This document shows positions 34,149 to 42,253 of a DNA stretch of 60,014 nt, piece after piece. A model generated the notes under the pieces. The model worked only from the letters and a program-made list of their open reading frames with translations. It had not been told where the DNA came from and searched no databases. Source of the DNA: DAIPKP01 sp964539095 (lineage in GTDB: Bacteria > Synergistota > Synergistia > Synergistales > Aminiphilaceae); contig CAZIFL010000016.1 in NCBI GenBank assembly GCA_964539095.1, forward strand, positions 1 through 60,014, given 5' to 3'. How positions within the stretch are numbered: the stretch's first letter is position 1; each line of letters opens with the position of its first letter. Position numbers and translations under genes: made by a program.

Positions 34149-35186
34149 ATGTACACCATCGGCGTAGTAGGTTGCGGACGGATCAGCAAAAACCACTTTG
34201 AAACCATTCAGCAGCTCGAAAAAGAGGGAAAGGCCGCCCTGGGAGGGTGCTGCGACATTCTCACCGAACGGGCCAAGGAGGCGGGAAATACCTGGGGATG
34301 CACCGCCTATGGCTCCATGGAGGAGATGCTCAAAGAAAGCTCCTGTGACATGGTGGCTCTCTGCACCCCCTCGGGGATCCACCCGGATCAGGTCTGCCTC
34401 GCCGCCCAGTATGGCAAGCACGTTCTCTCGGAAAAGCCCGCAGGTACCAAGCTTGCGGCGGTGGACCGAGCCATAGAGGCCTGCGACGATGCGGGGGTGC
34501 AGTACTTTGTGGTGAAGCAGAACCGCTTTAATTCCACCATTCAGCTTCTGCGCAAGGCTCTGGAGGCGGGGCGCTTCGGGCGCATCCACATGATTCTCTC
34601 CAACGTTCTCTGGACCCGGCCCCAGAACTACTACGACATGGCCCCCTGGCGGGGCACCTGGGAGTTCGACGGGGGGTGCCTCTCCAACCAGGCGGCGCAC
34701 TATGTGGACATGGTGCAGTGGATGGGGGGAGCGGTGGATTCTGTGCAGGCCTTCAGCGCCACCCAGAAGATCCGCATGGAGGCGGAGGACACCATCACGG
34801 TAAATCTGCGCTTCCGCAGCGGCGCCCTGGGAAACATCAACGTGAATATCCTCACCTACCCCAAAAATTTGGAGGGGAGCATCACCGTTCTGGGAGAAAA
34901 GGGCACCGTTCGGGTAGGGGGCGTAGCCATGAACACCATCCAGGAGTGGAGCTTCGCAGACTCCCACCCCATGGATGAAGAAGTCTCCGCCGCCAGCTAC
35001 GACCCCAAAAATGTCTACGGATCCGGCCATCTCGTCTACTATCAGGAAGTGCTGGAGGCCCTGGGGGGAAAACGCAGCCAGACCCTCACCGGTCGGGAGG
35101 GGCGCAAAACCGTGGAGATCATCGAAGCGGCGTACCAATCCGCCCTCTCAGGAGGCCAGGTGCGCATGTGCGCCATGCCGAGATGA
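34149..35186 (+). CDS. Gfo/Idh/MocA nucleotide-sugar oxidoreductase (WbpB-like)
   Basis: A 345-residue NAD-dependent oxidoreductase. IGVVGCGRISKNHFETI binds NAD and HVLSEKPAG carries the family EKP motif. NRFNSTIQLLRKALEAGRFG, and DGGCLSNQAAHYVDMVQW resemble WbpB/WlbA, which oxidises C3 of UDP-GlcNAc uronic acid toward 2,3-diamino sugars. The expected next steps (WbpE aminotransferase, WbpD acetyltransferase) are absent, and the 2-epimerase is a pseudogene at 41682, so the pathway looks broken. GGAGG precedes ATG 34149. A decayed fragment of this gene recurs at 39085-39173. Confidence 0.88.
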   Translation: MYTIGVVGCGRISKNHFETIQQLEKEGKAALGGCCDILTERAKEAGNTWGCTAYGSMEEMLKESSCDMVALCTPSGIHPDQVCLAAQYGKHVLSEKPAGTKLAAVDRAIEACDDAGVQYFVVKQNRFNSTIQLLRKALEAGRFGRIHMILSNVLWTRPQNYYDMAPWRGTWEFDGGCLSNQAAHYVDMVQWMGGAVDSVQAFSATQKIRMEAEDTITVNLRFRSGALGNINVNILTYPKNLEGSITVLGEKGTVRVGGVAMNTIQEWSFADSHPMDEEVSAASYDPKNVYGSGHLVYYQEVLEALGGKRSQTLTGREGRKTVEIIEAAYQSALSGGQVRMCAMPR

Positions 35187-35326
35187 CGGGTTAGCGAAGA
35201 CACACTCCTTGCTGTGATAGCCACTGCGAGCATGAATCAGGTGGAGATTGCGGAATACTGCCCCTGCACCCCTGTGCTATACTGCTTTTAGCATAACCAA
35301 TATAAAAAATACGGGGGTGCCACCAA

Positions 35327-36520
35327 ATGCTGAAAAGCTTTCGACTGAAAAATTTTCTCTCCTACGGCCCTGAGGGAGAAGAGATTTCTCTGGGGGAGCT
35401 GAGCATTTTCATCGGCCCAAACGGCTCGGGAAAATCGAATCTCATAGAAGGAATCGCTCTGCTCCAGTCTGCTCCCTTGCTGCTGGACACACCGATCCGT
35501 GAGGGCGGTGGCATCCGTGACTGGCTTTGGAAAGGCACAGAAACGACCCCCACAGCAACGCTGGAAGCTCTCGTCTCTAACAACGGCAACCCCTCCGCCG
35601 AGAGAAAGATCCCGTTACGATATCGCCTGGCCTTTACCGAATTGGGAAGTCGATTCGAGATCGTAGATGAAGGGATTGAGAACGCCGAACCATATCCCGG
35701 AGAGGAAGAGCCTCTTTTTTACTATCGCTACGAAAACAACCGTCCCGTGCTCAATGCCCGTGACCCCGAAGACGAAAAACGCCGAACTCGGACCCTTCGC
35801 CGGGAGGACATTGATCCATCAAGATCCATCCTCGCCCAGCGTCAAGATCCCGACATCTATCCTGAAATTACGAGCCTCGCAGAAAAGTTCCGTAACATCC
35901 GAATCTATCGTGACTGGTCTCTGGGCCGCTTCACACCGCCTCGCCTCCCCCAGCCTGCAGACCTTCCCAATGGACGGCTGGAAGAGAATGGCCGCAATCT
36001 CGGATTAGTACTCAACCGCCTCCGAAGGGATAACTGTGCAAAGAACACCCTGTTGCAAATGTTTCGGGCGATTTACTCCGAGGCGGATGATTTTGATGTG
36101 ATGATCGAAGGGGGAACCGTGCAGGTCTTTGTTCGGGAGGGGCGTTTCAATGTCCCTGCAACCAGACTTTCGGATGGGACATTGCGCTACCTTTGCCTGC
36201 TGGCAATTCTCTGTGATCCTTCGCCACCTCCTCTCATCTGCATTGACGAGCCTGAAGTCGGGCTTCATCCAGATCTTATCAACCACGTAGCGGATGCGCT
36301 GCGCCTGGCGGCAGAGAAAACTCAGCTTGTGGTGACAACCCACTCCACTGACTTGGTTGACGCTTTTACCAAGACTCCCGAGGTAATCCTTGTCTGTGAG
36401 AAAAGCGATTCCCGTACATCCCTCCGTCGCCTTGATCCTGCCCACCTGCGGCCATGGTTGGAGCAATACAGCCTGGGCAACCTCTGGACCAGTGGGGAGA
36501 TCGGGGGCAATCGATGGTAG
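35327..36520 (+). CDS. AAA/ABC-type ATPase of an ATPase + DUF4276 pair
   Basis: A 397-residue SMC-like ATPase of the AAA_15/AAA_21 (RecF/OLD-like) kind. Walker A GPNGSGKS lies at residues 30-37, a signature-like RLSDGTLRYL in the second half, Walker B LICIDEPEVGLHP, and the switch histidine in TTHSTDLVDAF. Such ATPases pair with TOPRIM-like nucleases in anti-phage systems (OLD, Gabija, PARIS, AbiL-type). A TG-extended TATACT -10 precedes it (about 35277). The next gene starts seven bases before its stop, so the two are translationally coupled. Confidence 0.85.
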   Translation: MLKSFRLKNFLSYGPEGEEISLGELSIFIGPNGSGKSNLIEGIALLQSAPLLLDTPIREGGGIRDWLWKGTETTPTATLEALVSNNGNPSAERKIPLRYRLAFTELGSRFEIVDEGIENAEPYPGEEEPLFYYRYENNRPVLNARDPEDEKRRTRTLRREDIDPSRSILAQRQDPDIYPEITSLAEKFRNIRIYRDWSLGRFTPPRLPQPADLPNGRLEENGRNLGLVLNRLRRDNCAKNTLLQMFRAIYSEADDFDVMIEGGTVQVFVREGRFNVPATRLSDGTLRYLCLLAILCDPSPPPLICIDEPEVGLHPDLINHVADALRLAAEKTQLVVTTHSTDLVDAFTKTPEVILVCEKSDSRTSLRRLDPAHLRPWLEQYSLGNLWTSGEIGGNRW

Positions 36521-37113
36521 TCAAGCTCTACGTAGAGGGAGGCGGGGATTCGGATGCCTTGCGCAGACGCTGCCGAAAGGGATTTCAAGGTTTTCTCGAA
36601 CGGGCAGGCTTCAAGGGACGTATGCCTCGCATTGTGGCCTGTGGAGGAAGACAGGCTGCCTACGATAGATTCAAGACAGCCTGTGATGCGAAAGAGACCG
36701 CTCTCCTCCTTATCGACAGTGAAGAAAAGGTCTCTGCACCTTCTCCCTGGCAACACTTGAAAAAAGAGGGCTTTCAGGTACCAGCGGGGGTTGGAGATGC
36801 GCATTGCCACCTTATGGTAGTTTGCATGGAATCGTGGTTCCTCAGCGACAAGGAGGGTCTTGCAGCCTTTTTCGGTCAAGGTTTCAACACAGGGGCTTTG
36901 CCGAAGCGGAAAAACGTTGAGGCCATCCCTAAGGAAGAAATCTATAAAGGTCTGCAAAGAGCTAGCGCCAATTGCCAAACAAAAACCCCCTACGACAAAG
37001 GAGAGCACTCTTTTTTGCTTCTCCTTTATATTGATCCTCTCAAGGTTGCAAGCGCAAGCCCCTGGGCCAAACGCTTTCTGACGGAGCTTAAGCAGATTAT
37101 GGAGAAGGAATAG
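36514..37113 (+). CDS. DUF4276-type (TOPRIM-like) partner of the ATPase
   Basis: A 199-residue protein. The opening VVKLYVEGGGDSDALRRRCR with conserved Glu, the RIVACGGRQAAYDRF strand-helix, and ALLLIDSEEKV (acidic DxE) match the DUF4276 family, a compact TOPRIM-like fold that probably cuts or binds nucleic acid. The conserved YDKGEHSF (YxKGxHS-like) segment is also typical. ATG 36514 is chosen because the family starts there and it overlaps the ATPase gene by seven bases. With the ATPase it forms a probable two-gene defence module; this is inference from family and coupling. Confidence 0.8.
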   Translation: MVVKLYVEGGGDSDALRRRCRKGFQGFLERAGFKGRMPRIVACGGRQAAYDRFKTACDAKETALLLIDSEEKVSAPSPWQHLKKEGFQVPAGVGDAHCHLMVVCMESWFLSDKEGLAAFFGQGFNTGALPKRKNVEAIPKEEIYKGLQRASANCQTKTPYDKGEHSFLLLLYIDPLKVASASPWAKRFLTELKQIMEKE

Positions 37114-37249
37114 CGGTAGCTATCAATGGTTTTGCCGCAAGATCGGTAACTATCCAGGCACCCCAAATGAGACGTGATCAGGAAGCCACGTTTTGCCCTC
37201 AAGTGCTTCTTTATAGAAGTCCTGCTGTAGCGAGCAAGGAGGCCTTTTT

Positions 37250-38725
37250 ATGATCTACACACGGATTCAGCCATTTCCGGCCCCAGGCACGTACACTTTT
37301 CCGGAACTTCGGGCTTTGGTTTCTGTCTGGCAAGAAAAAAAGGCAGCTCTTGAGGGGTATGATGCTTATAAAGAATTTTTAAGAAGGCTCCAGCGTGAAT
37401 GGGCCATTGAGACGGGGATTATTGAACGTTTATACACTTGGGATCGTGGGGTGACCGAAATTCTCATCTCTCAGGGAATTGAGTCATCCATTATCTCTCA
37501 TCAGGGAGGAATCTCCCAAGACGATGCTGAACATATTCAGAAAATCATTGGGGATCATCTCGAAATTATTGAAGGATTATTTGGTTACATAAAGGGGGAA
37601 GAACCTCTTTCCGAATATTTTATCCGAGGGTTGCAGGAAAAATTTACAGCACATCAAAACTATGTGGAAGCTCTGACAGAAACAGGAATGATTGTTAGAA
37701 TCCCAGCCCTTAGAGGAGACTACAAAACCTCTCCGAACAATCCCAGGCGACCAGATGGGGATGTGCACGTATACTGCCCACCGGAGATTGTTAAAGAAGA
37801 GATGGAGAATTTGGTTCGCATCTATCGAGAAGCGGAACATTCCTATCCCCCGGAAGTAAAGGCGGCATGGCTGCATCATCGATTTACTCAAATTCATCCG
37901 TTTCAAGACGGAAACGGAAGGGTAGCACGAGGGCTTGCATCGTTGGTGTTTATACGGGAGGGATTATTTCCACTTGTGGTAAGAGACTCGGATCGCAAAG
38001 AATATATTGGAGCACTCGAAACTGCTGATGCTGGCGACATGGGAGACCTTGTTCGTTTTTTTGTGCGCAGACAAAAGGATGCCCTTCTAAAAGCCCTTGG
38101 ACTGGAACAACAGATTCAGCAAAGCAGAGATGCGGAACAGATCGTTGACTCTGCTCTTGAAATTTTAAAATCAAAATCCAGTGAACAAAAAGTGATGGTC
38201 TCTCCGGTTTATGAACATGCGAACACGTTGCTTGCTATGACGGAGGAGAAATTCCAAAAACTCGCTAAAACCCTTGACCCTAAACTTCGAAGGGTAACAC
38301 CTCCGGAAAGAAAGCTCTTTCATGTTCGAACTGATTTTGCGGATAATCTCTCCCCCCAACGACATTATTTCCAAAAACAGATTATGGAGACCGCAAAGAT
38401 TTTTGATTATTTTGCAAATCTAGAGAAATATCGAGCATGGGCCAGAATCACCCTCACCACAGAGCAAGAATTCGACTACGTGGTGAGTTTTCATGGTTAC
38501 GGATACGCTGACACGGGGATTCTGGTTGCCTCAGCCTTCACATATCTCAAAACCCCCTGCGAAGATGGCCATAGGGAGCCCATATGCCTGCGTCCTGCGG
38601 CAGTTGATTTCTTTCAATTCAACTATGCCGAAGACTACCATAGCATAGAAAAACGTTTTGCCGAATGGCTTGAGGATTCTACGGTTATCGCCCTCGGGGA
38701 ATGGAAACGGGCTTTGCTGGCATAG
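37250..38725 (+). CDS. Fic domain protein (AMP-transferase type)
   Basis: A 491-residue Fic-family enzyme. The catalytic motif HPFQDGNGRVAR starts at His216. The N-terminal segment ETGIIERLYTWDRGVTEIL matches the autoinhibitory-helix region of class II Fic proteins, though a strict S/TxxxEG/N motif reads TGIIER. The domain between is all-helical (HQNYVEALTETG, VRIPALRGDYKTSPNNPRR). The C-terminal 200 residues have no obvious family. Fic proteins attach AMP or other nucleotides to target proteins. AAGGAGG lies seven bases before ATG 37250. Base composition is more AT-rich than the glycan genes upstream. Confidence 0.88.
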   Translation: MIYTRIQPFPAPGTYTFPELRALVSVWQEKKAALEGYDAYKEFLRRLQREWAIETGIIERLYTWDRGVTEILISQGIESSIISHQGGISQDDAEHIQKIIGDHLEIIEGLFGYIKGEEPLSEYFIRGLQEKFTAHQNYVEALTETGMIVRIPALRGDYKTSPNNPRRPDGDVHVYCPPEIVKEEMENLVRIYREAEHSYPPEVKAAWLHHRFTQIHPFQDGNGRVARGLASLVFIREGLFPLVVRDSDRKEYIGALETADAGDMGDLVRFFVRRQKDALLKALGLEQQIQQSRDAEQIVDSALEILKSKSSEQKVMVSPVYEHANTLLAMTEEKFQKLAKTLDPKLRRVTPPERKLFHVRTDFADNLSPQRHYFQKQIMETAKIFDYFANLEKYRAWARITLTTEQEFDYVVSFHGYGYADTGILVASAFTYLKTPCEDGHREPICLRPAAVDFFQFNYAEDYHSIEKRFAEWLEDSTVIALGEWKRALLA

Positions 38726-38745
38726 TGGCACGCATCATTTCCCCC

Positions 38746-39060
38746 GCCTCGCTCCGCCTGGGGTACCTCAAAAAGAAGGGTCATATCACCGACGTGCTCC
38801 TGCGCCCTAAAAGCCTGGCCCTGGGGCAAGAACACGAAGAGCATCTCAGACAGAAAGCAGCAAAGGAGGAGAAAACCATGCTGAGCCTTTTTGAGGAAAG
38901 TGCAGAGAAACGAGGAGCAAAACGAGAAGCGGTAAAAAAAACCATTTCCTTTGCAACGAAAATGCTTGATGCAGGGGAACCTCAGGAAAAGATCCTTCTT
39001 TACACCGGGATATCCAAAAAGAAGCTCCAGGAGCTGATACAATCCCGGCAGAACGATTAG
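38746..39060 (+). pseudogene. C-terminal fragment of an Rpn-like protein (copy A)
   Basis: In frame it reads ASLRLGYLKKKGHITDVLLR ... KMLDAGEPQEKILLYTGISK and ends LIQSRQND. It begins 20 bases after the Fic stop without its own 5' region. A nearly identical block lies at 39911-40236 and a shorter one at 41350-41435. AAGGAGG before an internal ATG at 38878 could allow a 60-residue peptide to be made. I read it as the tail of a nuclease/transposase of the Rpn type left by recombination. Confidence 0.65.
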
Positions 39061-39084
39061 CACCCTTAGACCTACCGGATTTAT

Positions 39085-39173
39085 ATGATCCTCTCTAACG
39101 TTCTCTGGAGCCGGCCCCAGAACTACTATGCGACTCAGGAGGCCAGGTGCGCATGTGCGCCATGCCGAGGTGA
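39085..39173 (+). pseudogene. Deleted remnant of the WbpB-like oxidoreductase gene
   Basis: ATGATCCTCTCTAACGTTCT continuing to AGAACTACTATG matches 34591-34643 of the oxidoreductase gene. It then jumps directly to ACTCAGGAGGCCAGGTGCGC ... CATGCCGAGGTGA, which matches that gene's last 35 bases (35152-35186). About 500 bases between are missing and the tail is out of frame with the head. It is a second, decayed copy of the gene's 3' part on the far side of the ATPase/DUF4276/Fic block. Confidence 0.8.
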
Positions 39174-39204
39174 TGCGTGGAGGGATTTGAAGAGGAACAC
39201 TCAG

Positions 39205-39477
39205 CTAGCGAAGATCTATGTGCAATTCCTTTTCAAGTCCCTTGGCAACTTTCTGTAAGAACGCCAAGGATGGATTGTAGCTTCCACTCTCCAGACGGCT
39301 GATATTGCTTTGGGTAACTCCAATTTTTTCAGCAAGCTCCTTTTGCGACATGTTCCGTTCTACTCTCTCCCGTATTATCTGGCGTATTACAGCATATCGG
39401 GGGGCAAGGGCCTCATATTCCTCTCGAAACTCCGGATCCTCCATTTGTTTTTTCATGAAATCTTCAAATGCACGCAT
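39205..39477 (-). CDS. XRE-family antitoxin (HigA-like)
   Basis: A 90-residue antitoxin. The helix-turn-helix is MSQKELAEKIGVTQSNISRL (about residues 43-62), with the N-terminal helix AFEDFMKKQMEDPEFREEYE that wraps the toxin. It follows the toxin gene, the HigBA order, and its start lies inside the toxin's last 14 bases. It should neutralise the toxin and repress the shared promoter through the palindrome at 39845-39864. Confidence 0.88.
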   Translation of the reverse strand: MRAFEDFMKKQMEDPEFREEYEALAPRYAVIRQIIRERVERNMSQKELAEKIGVTQSNISRLESGSYNPSLAFLQKVAKGLEKELHIDLR

Positions 39478-39820
39478 TTCCTTTCCTCCTCTCGTAATCA
39501 GCTTTGAAAAAGAGGGCTCTCTCCAGTTCTTCCGAAGGGGTCTTGGGGGTTTTCTTTATGAACCCGTTTGTTAGCACAATGATGCGCCCAGCAGAGAAAA
39601 AATAGAAGATTCGATAGTTTCTGCGAGAGAGACGGATCTTCAATTCGAAAAGCCCTTTCCGCAGAAACTTGGAATAGGGCTCTCGAAGTTCCGTGCCAAA
39701 TTCCCGCAAGAGTTCTATCTCTCGTACAACTTTTGCCCTGGCTTTGGGATCAAGATCCCGTAAGAAATGTTCTACCGGAACATGCCCATCCTCTCGCTCG
39801 TAAAATTCGACGAACCACAA
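39464..39820 (-). CDS. RelE/HigB-family toxin (Gp49-like)
   Basis: A 118-residue toxin of the phage-derived Gp49-like/HigB family, a ribosome-dependent mRNA interferase. Typical sequence: WFVEFYEREDGHVPVEHFLR, LLREFGTELREPYSKFLRKG, LFELKIRLSRRNYRIFYFFS, IIVLTNGFIKKTPKTPSEEL. I place the start at TTG 39820, six bases after GGGGAGGTGG; an in-frame ATG at 39853 lies inside the operator and would add 11 poor residues. Toxin precedes antitoxin and the two overlap. Confidence 0.85.
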   Translation of the reverse strand: MWFVEFYEREDGHVPVEHFLRDLDPKARAKVVREIELLREFGTELREPYSKFLRKGLFELKIRLSRRNYRIFYFFSAGRIIVLTNGFIKKTPKTPSEELERALFFKADYERRKGNACI

Positions 39821-39844
39821 AGAACCACCTCCCCTGCCCTCACA

Positions 39845-39864
39845 AGATACCATATGTGGTATCT
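39845..39864 (-). promoter_or_regulatory. Operator/promoter of the HigBA pair
   Basis: A perfect palindrome with arms AGATACCA and TGGTATCT around TATG. On the minus strand it overlaps a TTTACA (-35), 18-base spacer, TATCTT (-10) promoter. This is the expected target for autorepression by the antitoxin. Confidence 0.7.
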
Positions 39865-39910
39865 TTATGTAAAGAGCAGAAGGGATTTCCCCAAACCTAA
39901 GATGCAGAAG

Positions 39911-40236
39911 GCCTCGCTCCGCCTGGGGTACCTCAAAAAGAAGGGCATATCACCGATGTGCTCCTACGCCCTAAAAGCCTGGCCCTGGGGCAAGAATACG
40001 AAGAACATCTCAGACAGAAAGCAGCAAAGGAGGAAAAAACCATGTTGAGCCTTTTTGAGGAAAGTGCAGAGAAACGAGGAGAGAAACGAGGAGCAAAACG
40101 AGAAGCGGTAAAAACAACCACCTCTATTGCAACGAAAATGCTTGATGCAGGGGAACCCCAGGAAAAGATCCTTCTTTACACTGGGATATCCAAAAAGAAG
40201 CTTCAGGAACTGATACGATCCCGGCAGAACGATTAG
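39911..40236 (+). pseudogene. C-terminal fragment of an Rpn-like protein (copy B)
   Basis: Nearly identical to 38746-39060. One base is lost after AAAAAGAAGGG (frameshift), and a 12-base tandem duplication (AGAAACGAGGAG) adds EKRG repeats before the shared GAKREAVK. From 39958 the frame is open to the same SRQND end. As in copy A, AAGGAGG precedes an internal ATG. The 108 bases after it (40237-40344) keep a short open stretch, VYRANQQHPLFPEIRQDRS, of unknown origin. Confidence 0.65.
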
Positions 40237-40344
40237 TGCCCTTGGATCCATCCACCAAAGTCTACCGGGCCAACCAGCAGCACCCCCTCTTTCCGGAGAT
40301 CCGGCAAGATCGTAGCTAAAACCAACCCCAAGGAGGAAAATGCC

Positions 40345-41229
40345 ATGTGTAAAATGAACCCCCGGGTAGGTTTTGTCTTTAAAAAGCTCTTCGGATCTGA
40401 AAACAGCAAAGAGATTCTCATAGACCTGATCAACGCCATTGTCTCCGAAAAAGACCAGGTGGCGGATCTGGTGATCAAAAACCCCTACAACGAAAAACAA
40501 TACCTCGAAGATAAACAGAGCGTGCTGGATATCAAGGCCCAGAGCGAGGATGGCACCTGGTACGACATCGAAATGCAGATGCCCCAGGAAGACTCCTTCG
40601 CCAAGCGCTTTCTCTTCTACTGGAGCCGGCTCTACAGCGAACAGCTTCAGGAGGGAAAGTCCTACAGAAATCTTCACAAAACCATCTCCATCAACATCCT
40701 CAACTTTATCCAGCTTTACCAGGAGCCGAGATACCATAACATCTACAAAGTGTTGAATCTTGAAAGCCATAACGAGCTTCTCGATGAGTTCGAGATCCAC
40801 TTTATCGAACTCCGCAAGTACGATGAAACCCTGGCGGACTCCCTGAAGATAGCCCTGGATCAATGGGTACACTTTCTCAAACTCGCAGGAAAATACGACT
40901 CCCGCACCCTGCCGGAGGCACTCAAAGCCTCTCCCCCGGTGCAGAAGGCCATGGAAATGCTGGAACGCCTCTCAGCCACCAAGGAAGAACGGGAGATCTA
41001 CGAAGAGCGCATGAAGTGGCTCCGGGACGTGGAGAGTGCCATGGAGAGCCGGGAAGAGAAAGGACGGCAGGAAGGAAAAGCCGAAGGCGTCGAAATCGGG
41101 ATAGAGCAGAATAAGCGGGATAACGCCCTCCGAATGCTCCGAAAGGGCCTCAGCATTCCCGACGTAGCAGAGTACACAGACCTCTCCGAAAAAGAAGTCC
41201 GCCGCCTCGCTCAGGAGCAAAACCTTTGA
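40345..41229 (+). CDS. Rpn family recombination-promoting nuclease (PD-(D/E)XK transposase family)
   Basis: A 294-residue protein of the Rpn/transposase_31-like family, PD-(D/E)XK nucleases related to E. coli RpnA that promote RecA-independent recombination. It begins NPRVGFVFKKLFGSENSKEI and has the nuclease core QSVLDIKAQSEDGTWYDIEM (D...ExQ type). KRFLFYWSRLYSEQLQEGKS follows, with a Lys/Glu-rich helical tail ending in a small HTH-like unit (LSIPDVAEYTDLSEKEVRRL). AAGGAGG precedes ATG 40345. It is the only intact member among several broken relatives here. Confidence 0.87.
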   Translation: MCKMNPRVGFVFKKLFGSENSKEILIDLINAIVSEKDQVADLVIKNPYNEKQYLEDKQSVLDIKAQSEDGTWYDIEMQMPQEDSFAKRFLFYWSRLYSEQLQEGKSYRNLHKTISINILNFIQLYQEPRYHNIYKVLNLESHNELLDEFEIHFIELRKYDETLADSLKIALDQWVHFLKLAGKYDSRTLPEALKASPPVQKAMEMLERLSATKEEREIYEERMKWLRDVESAMESREEKGRQEGKAEGVEIGIEQNKRDNALRMLRKGLSIPDVAEYTDLSEKEVRRLAQEQNL

Positions 41230-41349
41230 CCCACAGGAAAGAAACGGATGCAGATGGCCAACCCCCCCAGAGGGAGCCGGAGCAGTACGAACGCAAAAGC
41301 TACCGCAACCATCTCCGGTACGAATACCCCGTGCTCCGCCTCTGGGAGA

Positions 41350-41435
41350 TGGATCCCCAAGAGAAAATCCTCCGCTACACCAAAATATCCAAAAAGAAGC
41401 TCCAGGAATTGATACGATCCCGGCAGAACGATTGA
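41350..41435 (+). pseudogene. C-terminal fragment of an Rpn-like protein (copy C, shortest)
   Basis: Encodes MDPQEKILRYTKISKKKLQE then LIRSRQND, matching the last 28 residues of copies A and B. It is fused in frame to an unrelated upstream stretch (QYERKSYRNHLRYEYPVLRL, 41281-41349) that belongs to no gene I recognise. Confidence 0.6.
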
Positions 41436-41530
41436 TCCAGTTGCTGGAGCTGGGGCAGATCTGATGCGGTGATGCGGTCACAAGCTCCGTCATGGAATTT
41501 CTGCAAGCTTCCTGAAATTTCGCCTTGACA

Positions 41531-41575
41531 AGCCCTGTTTTGAGTAGTATTTTTACTCGAAACAGGGCTTTTTTA
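41531..41575 (+). terminator. Rho-independent terminator
   Basis: AGCCCTGTTTTGAGTA pairs with TACTCGAAACAGGGCT (one G-T) and is followed by six T. It ends the disturbed island just before the epimerase pseudogene. Confidence 0.8.
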
Positions 41576-41681
41576 TGGAGAGTTGGCGTGTCTGCTTCCG
41601 CAATCCGTGGTACCATCTGAGGATATGCACATCTGAGAATGCTGAAGATGTTGAGAATACCAAAAAGAGGAGGTAACTCCC

Positions 41682-42171
41682 TTGTCTCTACCCACCGTGA
41701 TCTCCCTTGTGGGAGCCCGGCCCCAATTCATTAAAGAAGCGGTGATCAACGCTGCGGTGCGCCGCCGTAACTCCTGGCGCCACATTTTGGTGCACTCGGG
41801 GCAGCACTACTATGCAAACATGTCGGAAATTTTCTTTACCCAGCTCGGCATGCCCACCCCGGATCATTTCCTGGGCATGGGCTCGGGAACCCACGCCACC
41901 CAAACTGTGGAGGCTCTCGTGAAATTCGAGGCCCTGCTTCTTCAAGAAAAGCCGGATCTCGTGCTTCTCTACGGAGACACCAACACCACCGTGGCGGGAG
42001 CTCACCGATTGTGGCTGGAATATCCTCTGCCCTCCAGAAGCCCCAAGCCTGGAAAAAGCCCTGGCCGCCCTGGAAGAACCCCGGAAGTATCCCCAGAATC
42101 TCTTTGGAGCGGGTGATGCGGGGGAGAGGATAGTGGAGGAGTTGGAAAAGGTCTTGCCTCTTCGAGGTTGA
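41682..42171 (+). pseudogene. UDP-GlcNAc 2-epimerase gene with internal deletion and frameshift
   Basis: The first 108 residues are a normal WecB/WbpI start (SLVGARPQFIKEAVINAAVR, HSGQHYYANMSEIFF, LLYGDTNTTVAGAH). At about 42007 the sequence jumps to the C-terminal part in a different frame (IVAGISSALQKPQAWKK). After one missing base it continues in a third frame as LEKALAALEEPRKYPQNLFG and ends KVLPLRG. Roughly 200 central residues are gone. The TTG at 41682 still has a good GGAGG. The intact enzyme would make the manno form of UDP-GlcNAc or its uronic acid. Confidence 0.85.
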
Positions 42172-42253
42172 CATTTCGTGCCATATATCGTTTCATCCTT
42201 CAGGAGCCTTGTACCCTGCACCCCTAAGCTCTACCACAAGGAGGCATCTTTTC

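Noticed and set aside
39653..41435. CRISPR array suspected from the repeated Rpn tails
   Set aside because: Only three long coding-type copies of unequal length at irregular spacing; no short regular repeats or spacers, and no cas genes.
41682..42116. A short functional epimerase ending at 42116
   Set aside because: The frame loses homology after VAGAH and the true C-terminal part continues in two other frames, so it is a pseudogene.
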